Shown here piece by piece: positions 16,837-25,823 of a stretch of 64,000 bases of DNA. Position 1 is the first letter of the stretch. Each line of letters begins with the position of its first letter. The position numbers were made by a program, and so were the translations under genes. Source of the DNA: an uncultured Bacteroidales bacterium (GTDB taxonomy: Bacteria; Bacteroidota; Bacteroidia; Bacteroidales; UBA932); contig CASFGK010000016.1 of the NCBI GenBank assembly GCA_949294195.1, positions 1-64,000 of the forward strand, given 5' to 3'. Under the pieces are notes generated by a model. It did not search any database and was not told where the DNA came from. It saw nothing but the letters and a program-made list of their open reading frames with translations.

Positions 16837-17466
16837 TCAGAACCTGAAACCTACCCCTGCCATGCACCCCACATACAGAGAACCGGCGCCGACTTCGAAG
16901 AATCCGAAGACTTTCTTCCCGACTGTCACGCCTACAGGCACCAACTGCAGACACAGCGCCGACAAATATGTGTCCCGGAATGTCGCGTATGAAATGCCGG
17001 CGCCGAAAGACGAATAAAGCTTCACATACTCCCTGTTCAGATACGAGAACCTGAGATGAGGCATGAATGTCAGCACGATGCCACGATCAGTCCCGGTCTT
17101 CATACCGGTATCGGCACTATATCTCTTACTGTATATGCCGTCGGCATTGAGTCCCAGAGCAAGGGAAAACCACTTCCTGAAATGAAAGGAAAATTCTGCG
17201 GAAAACGTTCCGGTCATGAAAGTATCACCGCTATAGTCGTCATATATCGAAGCCAGCGGAGAATAAGGAATGAATACCATCTCGGAAACGGAACCGAAGC
17301 CCAGCATCAACGCATCCCACATCGGGTAGCCGCCCCACCCCGCCCTCACTTCATATCTGAAAGGCAGAGGTTCCTTCTTTTTCTCTTTTGAACAGACCGT
17401 TGCAGGAAACAGCACTGACAAAGCCAGTATGGAAACGGTAATTTTCAATATAAAAGGCCGGATCAT
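16837..17466 (-). CDS. Hypothetical outer-membrane beta-barrel protein
   Basis: This 209-residue protein has a signal peptide (ITVSILALSVLFPATVCS). Alternating amphipathic strands follow (YEVRAGWGGYPMWDALMLGFG, FSAEFSFHFRKWFSLALGLN, HLRFSYLNREYVKLYSSFGAG). It ends in GVGFRF with a terminal Phe, as usual for barrel insertion by the Bam complex. Size and pattern fit a small 8-stranded porin-like or OmpW/OmpA-like barrel. It lies upstream of the lipoprotein and is probably in the same transcript, so the two may form a surface pair. No specific function can be assigned. Confidence 0.65.
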   Translation of the reverse strand: MIRPFILKITVSILALSVLFPATVCSKEKKKEPLPFRYEVRAGWGGYPMWDALMLGFGSVSEMVFIPYSPLASIYDDYSGDTFMTGTFSAEFSFHFRKWFSLALGLNADGIYSKRYSADTGMKTGTDRGIVLTFMPHLRFSYLNREYVKLYSSFGAGISYATFRDTYLSALCLQLVPVGVTVGKKVFGFFEVGAGSLYVGCMAGVGFRF

Positions 17467-17502
17467 GTTTTTTCAAATAAAAAATCAAACATCAAGGCAA
17501 AA

Positions 17503-17549
17503 CGCCCATAAGATGCCGGCATAAGGAAATACGTTGCATCTGACGGGCG
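17503..17549 (-). terminator. Probable terminator after the acyl-CoA ligase gene
   Basis: A compound inverted repeat pairs CGCCC (17503-17507) with GGGCG (17545-17549) and AGATGC (17511-17516) with GCATCT (17536-17541). On the minus strand it is followed by TTTT and then more T-rich sequence. The long loop makes it weaker than the other terminators. Confidence 0.5.
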
Positions 17550-17582
17550 ATCAAAGGACAGAGCGGGAGAAAAGCCCTGCTG

Positions 17583-19226
17583 TTATTTATAGAGGAATCT
17601 CTTGATACTCATTTTCGGTGTCTTCTCGAACGGCTGGCCGACCAACTCCACCTTTGACAGCCTGCTGTACGACGGCATGGACTTGTTGACGGAAGACATC
17701 AGTCTGTCTGTCACATGCTTGAGAGCATCGTCTCCTATGCCGTCAGCGGCAAGCTTGTCCCTGTCAAGATACACAAGGGCGACAAGCCTGGACCCCCTGT
17801 CGACAACGACAGACTCGATGACATAGGGCTGGTTGTTCACGACCGCCTCCACTTCTTCCGGATAGATGTTCTGCCCGTTGGAGGAAAGTATCATGTTCTT
17901 GCTCCTTCCCCTTATGAAGATATTTCCCTGTGCATCTATCACGCCCAGATCGCCTGTCCGCAGCCATCCGTCCCCGGTAAATGCAGCCCGGGTCGCTTCC
18001 GGATTCCTGTAGTATCCTGACATTATGTTGACACCTCTTGCCTGTATTTCTCCTGCCACATGCCGCGGATCTTCGGAATCTATCCTGACCTCGACCCTGT
18101 CCACGCATTTCCCGCAGGATTTCGGAGCGAACTTCGTCCAGTGTTCATACCCCAGAAGCGGGGCGCACTCCGTCATTCCGTAACCTACCGTATAAGGAAG
18201 ACGGAACTTCCGGAACCATGTCTCCACCTCAGGGTTAAGAGCAGCGCCACCCATTATTATCATCCGCACGTTTCCGCCGAACGCAGACATGATCTTGTCT
18301 CGTATTTTCTTGAAAATAATGGCATTGAGACCAGGAATCATTGTAAGGATCCTGACTGCCGGCTTTTTCAGAACAGGAAGGACCGAGCCTTTGAAGACCT
18401 TCTCCATTACCAGAGGGACGGTCACTACCAGATACGGTTTCACGGCAGCCATCGCTCCCAGAAGCAGTGTAGGCGTAGGGGTCCTGCCCAGAAAATACAC
18501 ATGGACACCGCCGCACAGCGGATACAGGAACTCGAACGCCATGCCGTACATGTGCGCCATAGGCAGCATCGATACTATCGTCTCGCCAAAACTGCAAGGC
18601 ATGAAATCCAGACCGAACTCTATATTGGAGCTTATGGACTCATACCTTATCATCACACCCTTAGGAGCACTCGTCGTACCGGAAGTATAGTTGATCAGGG
18701 CGATATCCTTGTCGTTGTCTGTCGGATACGATACGTCCGAAGGGCCGAATCCCTCAGGGAACTTCCTGCCGAACATCTGATCCAACGACTTCACCGATGC
18801 TTCAAGGGCCGGATCCGAACAATACAGCAGGGAGAAATCACCGGTGGACATCACTCCTTTCACCTTGGGCATCGCGGAGATGTCCAGCTTCTTCCATATA
18901 TCATTGTCCGTAATCAGTATTACGCTGTCCGAGTGATCCACAAGCGAGTTGACGCTGTCCGGATGAAAATCCGAAAGTATAGGGACCGTAACAGCCCCAT
19001 AAGTATTGGCGGCAAGGAAAGAGACAGCCCAGCGGGCTGAATTCCTGGCGCACAGGGCTATCTTGTCCCCTTTTTCCAGCCCGGCCGATTCAAACAATAT
19101 GTGGAATTTCGCGATATGTCCGGCAAGTTCCCCGAAAGTAAACGACTCGCCTTTGTAGTCAGTCAGCGCGGGTGCATCCCAATGCTCCCGGATCTGTTCC
19201 TGAAGACGGGTAAAATAATGTTTCAT
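17583..19226 (-). CDS. Long-chain acyl-CoA synthetase-like AMP-binding enzyme
   Basis: The 547-residue adenylate-forming enzyme activates a fatty acid with ATP and CoA. The phosphate-binding loop is INYTSGTTSAPKGVMIRYESI. Other core motifs are GYGMTECAPLLGY, DGWLRTGDLGVID and the hinge-lysine region at the C-terminus (EKTPKMSIKRFLYK). It lacks a signal peptide, but hydrophobic stretches suggest loose membrane association (VRILTMIPGLNAIIFKKI). It is monocistronic and divergent from the HAD gene. The chain length is not readable. Other acids cannot be excluded, but the order of motifs matches FadD-type ligases. Confidence 0.88.
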   Translation of the reverse strand: MKHYFTRLQEQIREHWDAPALTDYKGESFTFGELAGHIAKFHILFESAGLEKGDKIALCARNSARWAVSFLAANTYGAVTVPILSDFHPDSVNSLVDHSDSVILITDNDIWKKLDISAMPKVKGVMSTGDFSLLYCSDPALEASVKSLDQMFGRKFPEGFGPSDVSYPTDNDKDIALINYTSGTTSAPKGVMIRYESISSNIEFGLDFMPCSFGETIVSMLPMAHMYGMAFEFLYPLCGGVHVYFLGRTPTPTLLLGAMAAVKPYLVVTVPLVMEKVFKGSVLPVLKKPAVRILTMIPGLNAIIFKKIRDKIMSAFGGNVRMIIMGGAALNPEVETWFRKFRLPYTVGYGMTECAPLLGYEHWTKFAPKSCGKCVDRVEVRIDSEDPRHVAGEIQARGVNIMSGYYRNPEATRAAFTGDGWLRTGDLGVIDAQGNIFIRGRSKNMILSSNGQNIYPEEVEAVVNNQPYVIESVVVDRGSRLVALVYLDRDKLAADGIGDDALKHVTDRLMSSVNKSMPSYSRLSKVELVGQPFEKTPKMSIKRFLYK

Positions 19227-19260
19227 GGAATCTTTATTTAGTGTTAACTGTTGGATTCTA

Positions 19261-19298
19261 CAAACTTAGCGAAAATATCATGAAAAATAGTATATTTG
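19261..19298. promoter_or_regulatory. Divergent promoter boxes, acyl-CoA ligase and HAD hydrolase
   Basis: CAAACTTA at 19261-19268 reads TAAGTTTG toward the ligase. TATATTTG at 19291-19298 faces the HAD gene. Both match TAnnTTTG, with starts expected 25-30 nt before each gene. The -33 elements are not clear. Confidence 0.45.
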
Positions 19299-19326
19299 TC
19301 CGATTTTGTAATAACCGCATACCGAC

Positions 19327-20166
19327 ATGAGAAAGACACCGATAGTCGCACTTATCTATGACTTCGACGGGACGCTGTCACCCGGTAACATGCAGGAGTT
19401 CGGCTTCATCCAGGCCATCGGAAAAAATCCAAAGGAATTCTGGACAATGAGCGATGACATAGCCAAAGGACAGGATGCCAGCAACATCCTCAGCTATATG
19501 AAACTGATGTTTGACGAAGCCGCGAAGTCAGGAATAAAGCTCAAGCGCAGCAAATTCAAGAGTTTCGGGAAAAGCGTGGAACTGTTTGACGGAGTAAGGG
19601 ACTGGTTCAGACTTGTCAACAGGTACGGAAAGGAGCATGGTGTCACAGTAGAGCACTACATCAACTCGTCCGGTCTGGCGGAAATGATAGAAGGGACACC
19701 GATAGCGAAAGAATTCAAAAGGATTTTCGCATGTTCTTTCCTCTACAACGAGAAAGGCGAAGCCGTCTGGCCGGGCGTTGCAGTGGACTATACCGCCAAG
19801 ACACAGTTCATCTTCAAGATAAACAAGGGAATCCTCAGCATCCGTGACAACCATCTGGTCAACGAAAGCCAGATGGAGGAAAACAAACGTATCCCTTTCC
19901 CGCAGATGATATATTTCGGCGACGGAGAAACCGATGTACCGTGCATGAAGATAGTAAAGATGTTCGGAGGACACTCGATTGCCGTCTACAACCCGTCCAT
20001 TGCAGGCAAGAAAGCCACAGCACAGAAGCTTCTCAGGCAGAAAAGGGTGAATTTCATCACGCCGGCCTGCTATACGAAAGACAGCAGGACATACAAAGTG
20101 GTCTGCGCGATCATAGACAAGATCCGGGCAGACCACGAATTGAAACTTCTTGAAAATTTCAGATAG
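19327..20166 (+). CDS. HAD-superfamily hydrolase (phosphoserine phosphatase-like)
   Basis: The 279-residue cytosolic protein has HAD motif I at the start (ALIYDFDGTLSPGN, with both catalytic Asp). Motif II is near HYINSSGLAEMI, and motif IV is IYFGDGETDVPCMKI. A helical cap occupies about residues 30-110. It probably dephosphorylates a small metabolite, and the substrate is not predictable. Its stop is 4 nt from the convergent purT stop. Confidence 0.85.
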   Translation: MRKTPIVALIYDFDGTLSPGNMQEFGFIQAIGKNPKEFWTMSDDIAKGQDASNILSYMKLMFDEAAKSGIKLKRSKFKSFGKSVELFDGVRDWFRLVNRYGKEHGVTVEHYINSSGLAEMIEGTPIAKEFKRIFACSFLYNEKGEAVWPGVAVDYTAKTQFIFKINKGILSIRDNHLVNESQMEENKRIPFPQMIYFGDGETDVPCMKIVKMFGGHSIAVYNPSIAGKKATAQKLLRQKRVNFITPACYTKDSRTYKVVCAIIDKIRADHELKLLENFR

Positions 20167-20170
20167 AGAA

Positions 20171-21355
20171 TCAATATACCTTCACCTGAAGCTTTGCGTA
20201 AGCACGCTCGGCCTTTTCGCGTGCCTCCCCGACTGTATCCGCTGTCGCAAGTATGACTCCGAGACGGCGGTGGCCGGCTATTTCAGGCTTGCCGAAAATC
20301 CGGATCTGCACACCCGGCTCTTCAAGCACCTTGTCCAGATTGCAGAATTCATACTCGCGGGTATTGCCCTCCACGACGACAGCCTTCGATGCGGACGGTC
20401 CGAAGAAACGGACTTCAGGCACCGGCAGGCCGAGTACCGCACGGGCATGAAGGGCAAACTCCGAAAGGTCCTGCGATATCATGGTCACCATACCGGTGTC
20501 ATGCGGTCTTGGTGAGACTTCACTGAAAATCACGTCTTCGCCCTTGACGAAAAGTTCCACCCCGAAAATCCCGTATCCGCCGAGGGCATCGGTAATCTCC
20601 TTTGCTATATGCTCTGCCTTCCTTACCGCCTCCTCGGGCATGGCCTGAGGCTGCCATGACTCACGGTAGTCCCCGTCCACCTGATGGTGTCCTACAGGCT
20701 TGAGGAAAGTGGTTCCTGCCGAATGTCTGACCGTAAGAAGCGTGATCTCGTAGTCGAAATCCACGAAACCCTCGACTATGACCTTGCCGCTTCCGGCCCG
20801 ACCGCCTTCCTGCGAAATATGCCATGCATTGTCGACATCCTCTTCAGTACGCACCACGCTCTGCCCGTGCCCTGAAGAGCTCATCACAGGCTTCACCACA
20901 CAAGGCATTCCTATCTCCCTGACAGCGGCCTCGAATTCAGTGCGGTCTGAAGCAAACCTGTAAGGGGATGTCGGCAGCCCGAGAGTCTCGGCCGCAAGAC
21001 GCCTGATACCCTCTCTGTTCATGGTAAGGCGCGCAGCCTTGGCCGTAGGAACTACATGATAGCCTTCATTTTCCAGCTCTACCAGAGTATCTGTGGCAAT
21101 AGCCTCGATTTCAGGAATGATGACATCAGGCTTCTCCTGCTCGATGACCTCGCGCAGGGCCTTGCCGTCAAGCATCGGTATCACATGATATGAATTTGCG
21201 ACCTGCATGGCAGGCGCCCCTTCATATTTGTCGACTGCAACCACCTGTACGCCATAGCGCTGCAGTTCGATTGCAACTTCCTTTCCCAGCTCCCCTGAAC
21301 CGCAGAGGAGGGCCTTCTTACCGTACTTGGTAAATGTAGTTCCGATATTGACCAT
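20171..21355 (-). CDS. purT: Formate-dependent phosphoribosylglycinamide formyltransferase
   Basis: PurT makes formylglycinamide ribonucleotide from GAR, formate and ATP, the folate-independent third step of purine synthesis. The 394-residue length is normal. The ATP-grasp architecture is seen as [54 protein letters not shown] and [25 protein letters not shown]. It is followed after 13 nt by the end of the upstream gene aguB on the same strand, so aguA-aguB-purT may be one transcript. purC elsewhere in the window belongs to the same pathway. Confidence 0.96.
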   Translation of the reverse strand: MVNIGTTFTKYGKKALLCGSGELGKEVAIELQRYGVQVVAVDKYEGAPAMQVANSYHVIPMLDGKALREVIEQEKPDVIIPEIEAIATDTLVELENEGYHVVPTAKAARLTMNREGIRRLAAETLGLPTSPYRFASDRTEFEAAVREIGMPCVVKPVMSSSGHGQSVVRTEEDVDNAWHISQEGGRAGSGKVIVEGFVDFDYEITLLTVRHSAGTTFLKPVGHHQVDGDYRESWQPQAMPEEAVRKAEHIAKEITDALGGYGIFGVELFVKGEDVIFSEVSPRPHDTGMVTMISQDLSEFALHARAVLGLPVPEVRFFGPSASKAVVVEGNTREYEFCNLDKVLEEPGVQIRIFGKPEIAGHRRLGVILATADTVGEAREKAERAYAKLQVKVY

Positions 21356-21368
21356 ATTGTTTCATGTT

Positions 21369-22256
21369 TTATTTGCCGTATCTTTTCAGAATATCGCCGA
21401 AAGCATCTATCCGTCTGTCCCTGAAGAAAGGCCACCCGCGCCTTACGTACTCCGTCCGGTCCAGGTCGATATCCACGACCTTCACCCCTTCTTCGTTCTT
21501 GCCGAACTCCGCAAGTATCTCTCCCTGTGGGCCGGTAGCGAAAGAATGCCCCCAGAACTGCAGCCCCACAGTATTCCCGGAAGGATCATCCTCATGTCCT
21601 GTTCTGTTGACGGTCACCACCGGAAGTCCGTTTGCGACAGAATGTCCGCGCTGGACAAGCTGCCACGCACCGCACTGGACTTTCTGCTCTTCTTCCGGAT
21701 CGGTACCTACACCCCCTATGGCGGTAGGATAGATAAGGATCTGAGCCCCGTTCAAAGCCATGATTCTGGCAGCTTCCGGATACCACTGGTCCCAGCACAC
21801 CAGCACGCCGAGCGTACCGACAGATGTCTCTATAGGCCTGAATCCCAGATCTCCCGGAGTAAAATAGAATTTCTCATAGTAACACGGGTCATCTGGAATA
21901 TGCATTTTCCTGTATTTCCCGGCAATAGTGCCGTCTTTCTCGATGACTACGGCCGTGTTGTGGTAGATGCCTGCCGTCCTGTGCTCGAACAGGGAGAGGA
22001 CCAGTACGATGCCGAGCTCCCTGGCCAGAGCGCCGTAGGTCTCGGTTGAAGGCCCCGGAACCGGCTCTGCAAGGTTGCAAAGCGAGGCATCCTCAGTCTG
22101 ACAGAAATATACGGAGTTGTGAAGCTCCTGAAGAACGACGAGTCCGGCCCCCATACGGGCGCATTCCCTGATATTGTTCTTCAATTTTTCAATATTCGCA
22201 GCGATATCGGTCCCGCAGGACTGCTGCACCATTCCTACTTTCAGTATGTTGCTCAT
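21369..22256 (-). CDS. aguB: N-carbamoylputrescine amidohydrolase
   Basis: This nitrilase-superfamily enzyme hydrolyses N-carbamoylputrescine to putrescine, CO2 and ammonia. The catalytic triad is visible: Glu in VLQELHNSVYF, Lys in AGKYRKMHIPDDP and Cys in GVLVCWDQWYPEAAR. It has about 295 residues, normal for AguB. I start at the ATG at 22256 (MSNILKVGMVQQSCG), since the frame further upstream begins with a TTG. It lies directly after the agmatine deiminase gene, which supports the specific substrate over a generic nitrilase. Confidence 0.93.
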   Translation of the reverse strand: MSNILKVGMVQQSCGTDIAANIEKLKNNIRECARMGAGLVVLQELHNSVYFCQTEDASLCNLAEPVPGPSTETYGALARELGIVLVLSLFEHRTAGIYHNTAVVIEKDGTIAGKYRKMHIPDDPCYYEKFYFTPGDLGFRPIETSVGTLGVLVCWDQWYPEAARIMALNGAQILIYPTAIGGVGTDPEEEQKVQCGAWQLVQRGHSVANGLPVVTVNRTGHEDDPSGNTVGLQFWGHSFATGPQGEILAEFGKNEEGVKVVDIDLDRTEYVRRGWPFFRDRRIDAFGDILKRYGK

Positions 22257-22325
22257 AATCAAATATCTATCGGTCCATTTCCATTTTCATAGCATATTCC
22301 CGGAATGACAGCTCCGGTTTTCACG

Positions 22326-23390
22326 TTATCTGGTCCTGAGGAACCCTTCAGGATACTGCATGGTAATGCAGTGCAGTGCGCCATGCCCGGAAAGCAGGGC
22401 CCTGCAGTCGATTACTATCACTTCCCTGTCCGGGAATACCTCCTGAAGACGTTCCCGGGCAACCCCGTCTTTCGGAGAGCCGGTACCGGGAACAAGGACA
22501 GCCCCGTTGACAATCAAAAAGTTGGCATAAGTCGCAGGAAGCCTGTAACCGTCAAGGTATATCGGATCAGCAAAAGGGAGAGGGACAAGTCTGTATGGCT
22601 TGCCGTCCCTGGTCCTGAAACTCTGAAGCTGGAGCATCATCGATGAAAAATCCTCATACTGAGGGTCATTGATATCATCACACGACACATAGGCTATCGT
22701 ATCCGGAGAGCAGAATCTGGCAAGAGTGTCCACATGGCTGTCCGTATCGTCACCGATGATCTGCCCGAAATCAAGCCACAATACCCTGTCCAGACCGAAC
22801 GCGGTCTTCAGTTCGTTCTCTATCTCTTCCTTGTCCAGATATTCGTTCCTGTTCACTGAACACAGACATTCCGTGGTAGTAAGCAGGGTCCCCTGTCCGT
22901 CAGAGTCTATGCTTCCCCCCTCCAGGACAAAAGGTCTCATATCCACACCCATGACATCATCCTCGAAAGCGCCTTCGCTGAAAATGGTCCTGGTAATCTG
23001 GTTGTCATGGCAGGACGCGAACTTGAGCCCCCATCCGTTGAACACGAAATCAAACACGTATTTCTCACCGTTCTCACCGTATACCGATATGGCACCGTGG
23101 TCCCTGGCCCAGGTATCATTGAGGTCAGACCTGTAGAACATTATCTTATCCATATCCACGGACAGCCCTTTCCTTGCGGCAATACCGGCTATGTCGCTCT
23201 TCGCCTCGTCGATATCCCGAGCCACTATCATGAGCGGCTCGAACCTGAGTATCGTGCAGGCGATATCCACGTAGCACTCGAGCACTTTGTCCAGCTGATA
23301 CCATTCCGTGTCACTGTGGGGCCAGGTCAGCTGCACTCCGCTCTGCTTTTCCCACTCTGCGGGGAGTCTCCTTCTTCCGTTTCCTACCAT
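22326..23390 (-). CDS. aguA: Agmatine deiminase
   Basis: The 354-residue enzyme converts agmatine to N-carbamoylputrescine and ammonia. Family marks are the start LPAEWEKQSGVQLTWPHSDTEW, TWARDHGAISVY, FVLEGGSIDSDGQGTLLTT and the catalytic Cys near the end in GHGALHCITMQYPEG. Together with aguB (start 70 nt downstream) it gives the two-step agmatine route to putrescine. No arginine decarboxylase is in the window. A -7-like box lies about 160 nt upstream, so the leader would be long. Confidence 0.95.
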   Translation of the reverse strand: MVGNGRRRLPAEWEKQSGVQLTWPHSDTEWYQLDKVLECYVDIACTILRFEPLMIVARDIDEAKSDIAGIAARKGLSVDMDKIMFYRSDLNDTWARDHGAISVYGENGEKYVFDFVFNGWGLKFASCHDNQITRTIFSEGAFEDDVMGVDMRPFVLEGGSIDSDGQGTLLTTTECLCSVNRNEYLDKEEIENELKTAFGLDRVLWLDFGQIIGDDTDSHVDTLARFCSPDTIAYVSCDDINDPQYEDFSSMMLQLQSFRTRDGKPYRLVPLPFADPIYLDGYRLPATYANFLIVNGAVLVPGTGSPKDGVARERLQEVFPDREVIVIDCRALLSGHGALHCITMQYPEGFLRTR

Positions 23391-23547
23391 ATATATAATG
23401 TATAATGCAAAACTTGCATCCGGATCATCAGGCCACTTCCCGGAATCCGAGTGCTATCTGCAGATTCTGAATCAATTGACCGGCTTTTCAGCCGGTCGTT
23501 CAAATAGCTGCGGCCATACATAGGTAAAGCATTTCGCGGCCGCTGTG

Positions 23548-23606
23548 CAAATATAGTCTTTTTTGGAAAGCGATTCATTTTTTATATGAATTTTAAACTA
23601 TCTTTG
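23548..23606. promoter_or_regulatory. Divergent promoter boxes, aguA and C1 peptidase
   Basis: CAAATATA at 23548-23555 reads TATATTTG toward aguA. TATCTTTG at 23599-23606 faces the peptidase gene and would place transcription about 15-20 nt before its ATG. Neither has a TTTG at consensus spacing. The rest of the 237-nt gap shows no gene. Confidence 0.4.
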
Positions 23607-23627
23607 GGCGATTTTAAAGACACGACG

Positions 23628-25013
23628 ATGAAAAAGACACTCACCACCATTGCCATGGCCGGAATCATGGTATTAGGGCTGAATGCCCAGGAAATCGGAA
23701 ATGAGGAACTCGCACAGATACGGAGCTCATTCACACGGACCCGGGACGACATCGCCCGGATGAATGCGATTTCAGGGAACTACGACCTCCGGAAACTGGC
23801 CGTAAACAGGGAAAGACAGGGAAAGACCGACCATTTCTTCAAATACAGAGTCAAAGTCAGCGGGATAACGGACCAGCAGCAGTCAGGCCGGTGCTGGATG
23901 TTCACTTCGATGAATGTTCTCAGACCGTCGGTGATGGAGAAATTCGGAATCAGCGAATTCGACTTTTCCCACAACTACTGCTATTTCTGGGACATGTTCG
24001 AGAAGAGCAACCTGTTTCTGGAAAATGTCATAAGGACTGCAGAGCGCGACATCATCCTGGACAGGGATGTAGCATGGTTCTTCCAGAATCCGGTCAATGA
24101 CGGAGGAGTGTGGAACAGTTTCCTCAACATCGCGGAAAAATACGGTGTCGTACCTGAACAGGCAATGCCTGAAACGGCACATTCGAACAACACTTCCTAC
24201 CTGACAAGTTTCCTGAACGAATACCTCAGAAAAGAGGGATATGCCCTGCGCGAAATGATTTCAGACGGAGCATCCGAGAAGAAGACGAGAAAATACAAGC
24301 TCCAGGCAATGAAAGGAGTCTACCGCATGCTCGTACTCTTCCTGGGCGAGCCTCCTGTCAGGTTCACATGGAGATACGAGACCGAGGAAGGTGAAATCAG
24401 GACACTGGAATCCACGCCGGCGGACTTCTACAGGAGCATAGTGCCTGACGGATACGGAAGCGACAGCTATGTCATGGTGATGCACGACCCGACCAGGCCG
24501 TACTATCAAGTATACGAAATCGAAAACTACAGAAACACCTGTGAAGGGATCAACTGGAAATACCTGAATCTTCCGCTTGATGAAATCAAAAGCTCGGCAA
24601 TAGCGTCCATCAAGGCCGATGAAGCGCTGTATGCTTCCTGCGACATAAGCCGCTATTACAAGAGTGACGAAGGCATCGCGGACATGGACATATATGATTT
24701 CGGGGCGCTCATGGGATTCGATTTTGAAATCCACGACAAGGCGGAACGCATCATGACCCGCCAGAGCGGCTCCGCCCATGCTATGACGCTTATCGCCGTG
24801 GATACCGATGAAAACGGCAAGCCTGTCAAATGGCAGTTCGAGAACAGCTGGGGCCCCGATGCAGGCCATAACGGCTACTACACTTTCACGGACGGATGGT
24901 TTGACGAATACATGTTCCGCATGGTCATCAGAAAAGATTATCTGAGCGGGAAGGCAGTCGGGGCGCTTTCCGGAGAATCGGACATGCTCCCGGCATGGGA
25001 CTACATGTTCTGA
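23628..25013 (+). CDS. Secreted C1-family peptidase (bleomycin hydrolase/aminopeptidase C-like)
   Basis: I start at the ATG at 23628, giving a signal peptide (LTTIAMAGIMVLGLNAQE), so the 461-residue enzyme is exported. The papain-like active site is complete. Gln and Cys are in QQQSGRCWMFTSMNVL, His is in SGSAHAMTLIAVD and Asn is in QFENSWGPDAG. The fold matches PepC/bleomycin hydrolase, which form hexameric cages and trim peptides from the N terminus. The exported location is a Bacteroidales variation on a cytosolic family. It is monocistronic. Substrate specificity is unknown. Confidence 0.9.
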   Translation: MKKTLTTIAMAGIMVLGLNAQEIGNEELAQIRSSFTRTRDDIARMNAISGNYDLRKLAVNRERQGKTDHFFKYRVKVSGITDQQQSGRCWMFTSMNVLRPSVMEKFGISEFDFSHNYCYFWDMFEKSNLFLENVIRTAERDIILDRDVAWFFQNPVNDGGVWNSFLNIAEKYGVVPEQAMPETAHSNNTSYLTSFLNEYLRKEGYALREMISDGASEKKTRKYKLQAMKGVYRMLVLFLGEPPVRFTWRYETEEGEIRTLESTPADFYRSIVPDGYGSDSYVMVMHDPTRPYYQVYEIENYRNTCEGINWKYLNLPLDEIKSSAIASIKADEALYASCDISRYYKSDEGIADMDIYDFGALMGFDFEIHDKAERIMTRQSGSAHAMTLIAVDTDENGKPVKWQFENSWGPDAGHNGYYTFTDGWFDEYMFRMVIRKDYLSGKAVGALSGESDMLPAWDYMF

Positions 25014-25099
25014 TCCTGCCTCAAGACGGCTCCGGCACACAGGACACTTGACTCCGCCAGATCCGGCCGGCAGGCATGATATGCCCTCCGACTGCCAGA

Positions 25100-25132
25100 T
25101 TGACAGTCAAAATGGGCTGGCATGCTATTGGC
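25100..25132 (+). promoter_or_regulatory. Palindrome and sigma-54-like site upstream of grpE
   Basis: TTGACAGTCAA at 25100-25110 is a perfect palindrome. At 25118-25132 TGGCATGCTATTGGC has GG and GC at the distance of the sigma-54 -24/-12 elements, with one mismatch in the TTGC part. A start would fall near 25144, leaving a leader of about 45 nt. A third small repeat, GGCACttttGTGCC, follows at about 25146-25159. The assignment is tentative. Confidence 0.35.
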
Positions 25133-25189
25133 TTCAGCCGGCATGGCACTTTTGTGCCGGATAATTAACTGAATAAAACAAAAACAGAT

Positions 25190-25804
25190 ATGTCACAGGA
25201 AAACAAAGAAGAAAAGAAGTTACAGGAAGAGGCACCTGAACAGGAGCATGAGACAAAGGCTTCTGAAAAGGAGGCTTCCAAAGAGCTCAGGAAAGAGGTG
25301 AAAAAAGAGGAGAAAGAGCTCAAGAAGGAAAAGGGCAGGATAGAAGAGCTCGAAAAGCAGGTCAAGGAACTTTCCGACAAGGTAGCCAAAGAAAAAGACG
25401 ACTATCTGAGACTGATGGCCGAGTTCGACAACTTCCGCCGCAGGACTTCCCAGGAAAAGCTTGATCTGGTGAGCGTGGCATCCGAAGAGACCATCAAAGG
25501 GCTCCTGCCTGTACTCGACGACTGCGAAAGGGCTATCGCCGCTCTGAAAGATACCACGGACAGTACGGCAGCCAAGGAAGGTACGGAGCTGATATACAAC
25601 AAGCTGACAGCATATCTCAAAAGCAAGGGGCTCGCGCCTATCGAAGCCAAAGACCAGCCGTTCGATACAGACGTACATGAAGCCGTCGCGCAGATGCCTG
25701 TCCAGGAAGACGAGAAAAAAGGTAAAATATTCGATGTGGTGCAGACCGGATACACTCTCAACGGCAAAGTAATCAGATTTGCAAAAGTAGTCGTCGGCAT
25801 ATAA
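25190..25804 (+). CDS. grpE: Nucleotide exchange factor GrpE
   Basis: GrpE is the DnaK nucleotide exchange factor. The 204-residue protein has a long charged coiled coil (about 10-75, very rich in Glu and Lys). The conserved head follows, with [43 protein letters not shown] and [22 protein letters not shown]. It is followed by dnaJ after 19 nt, an operon typical of the phylum. dnaK is not in the window. Confidence 0.97.
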   Translation: MSQENKEEKKLQEEAPEQEHETKASEKEASKELRKEVKKEEKELKKEKGRIEELEKQVKELSDKVAKEKDDYLRLMAEFDNFRRRTSQEKLDLVSVASEETIKGLLPVLDDCERAIAALKDTTDSTAAKEGTELIYNKLTAYLKSKGLAPIEAKDQPFDTDVHEAVAQMPVQEDEKKGKIFDVVQTGYTLNGKVIRFAKVVVGI

Positions 25805-25823
25805 TCGGGAAAGGAGGCAGATT

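Noticed and set aside
18060-19040. 326-codon plus-strand frame opposite the acyl-CoA ligase
   Set aside because: It is a shadow of the ligase, with an Arg/His-rich composition typical of reverse-strand artefacts.
25146-25159. GGCACttttGTGCC read as a second sigma-54 site
   Set aside because: The GC is one base out of register with the -24/-12 spacing. It is better explained as a small hairpin.
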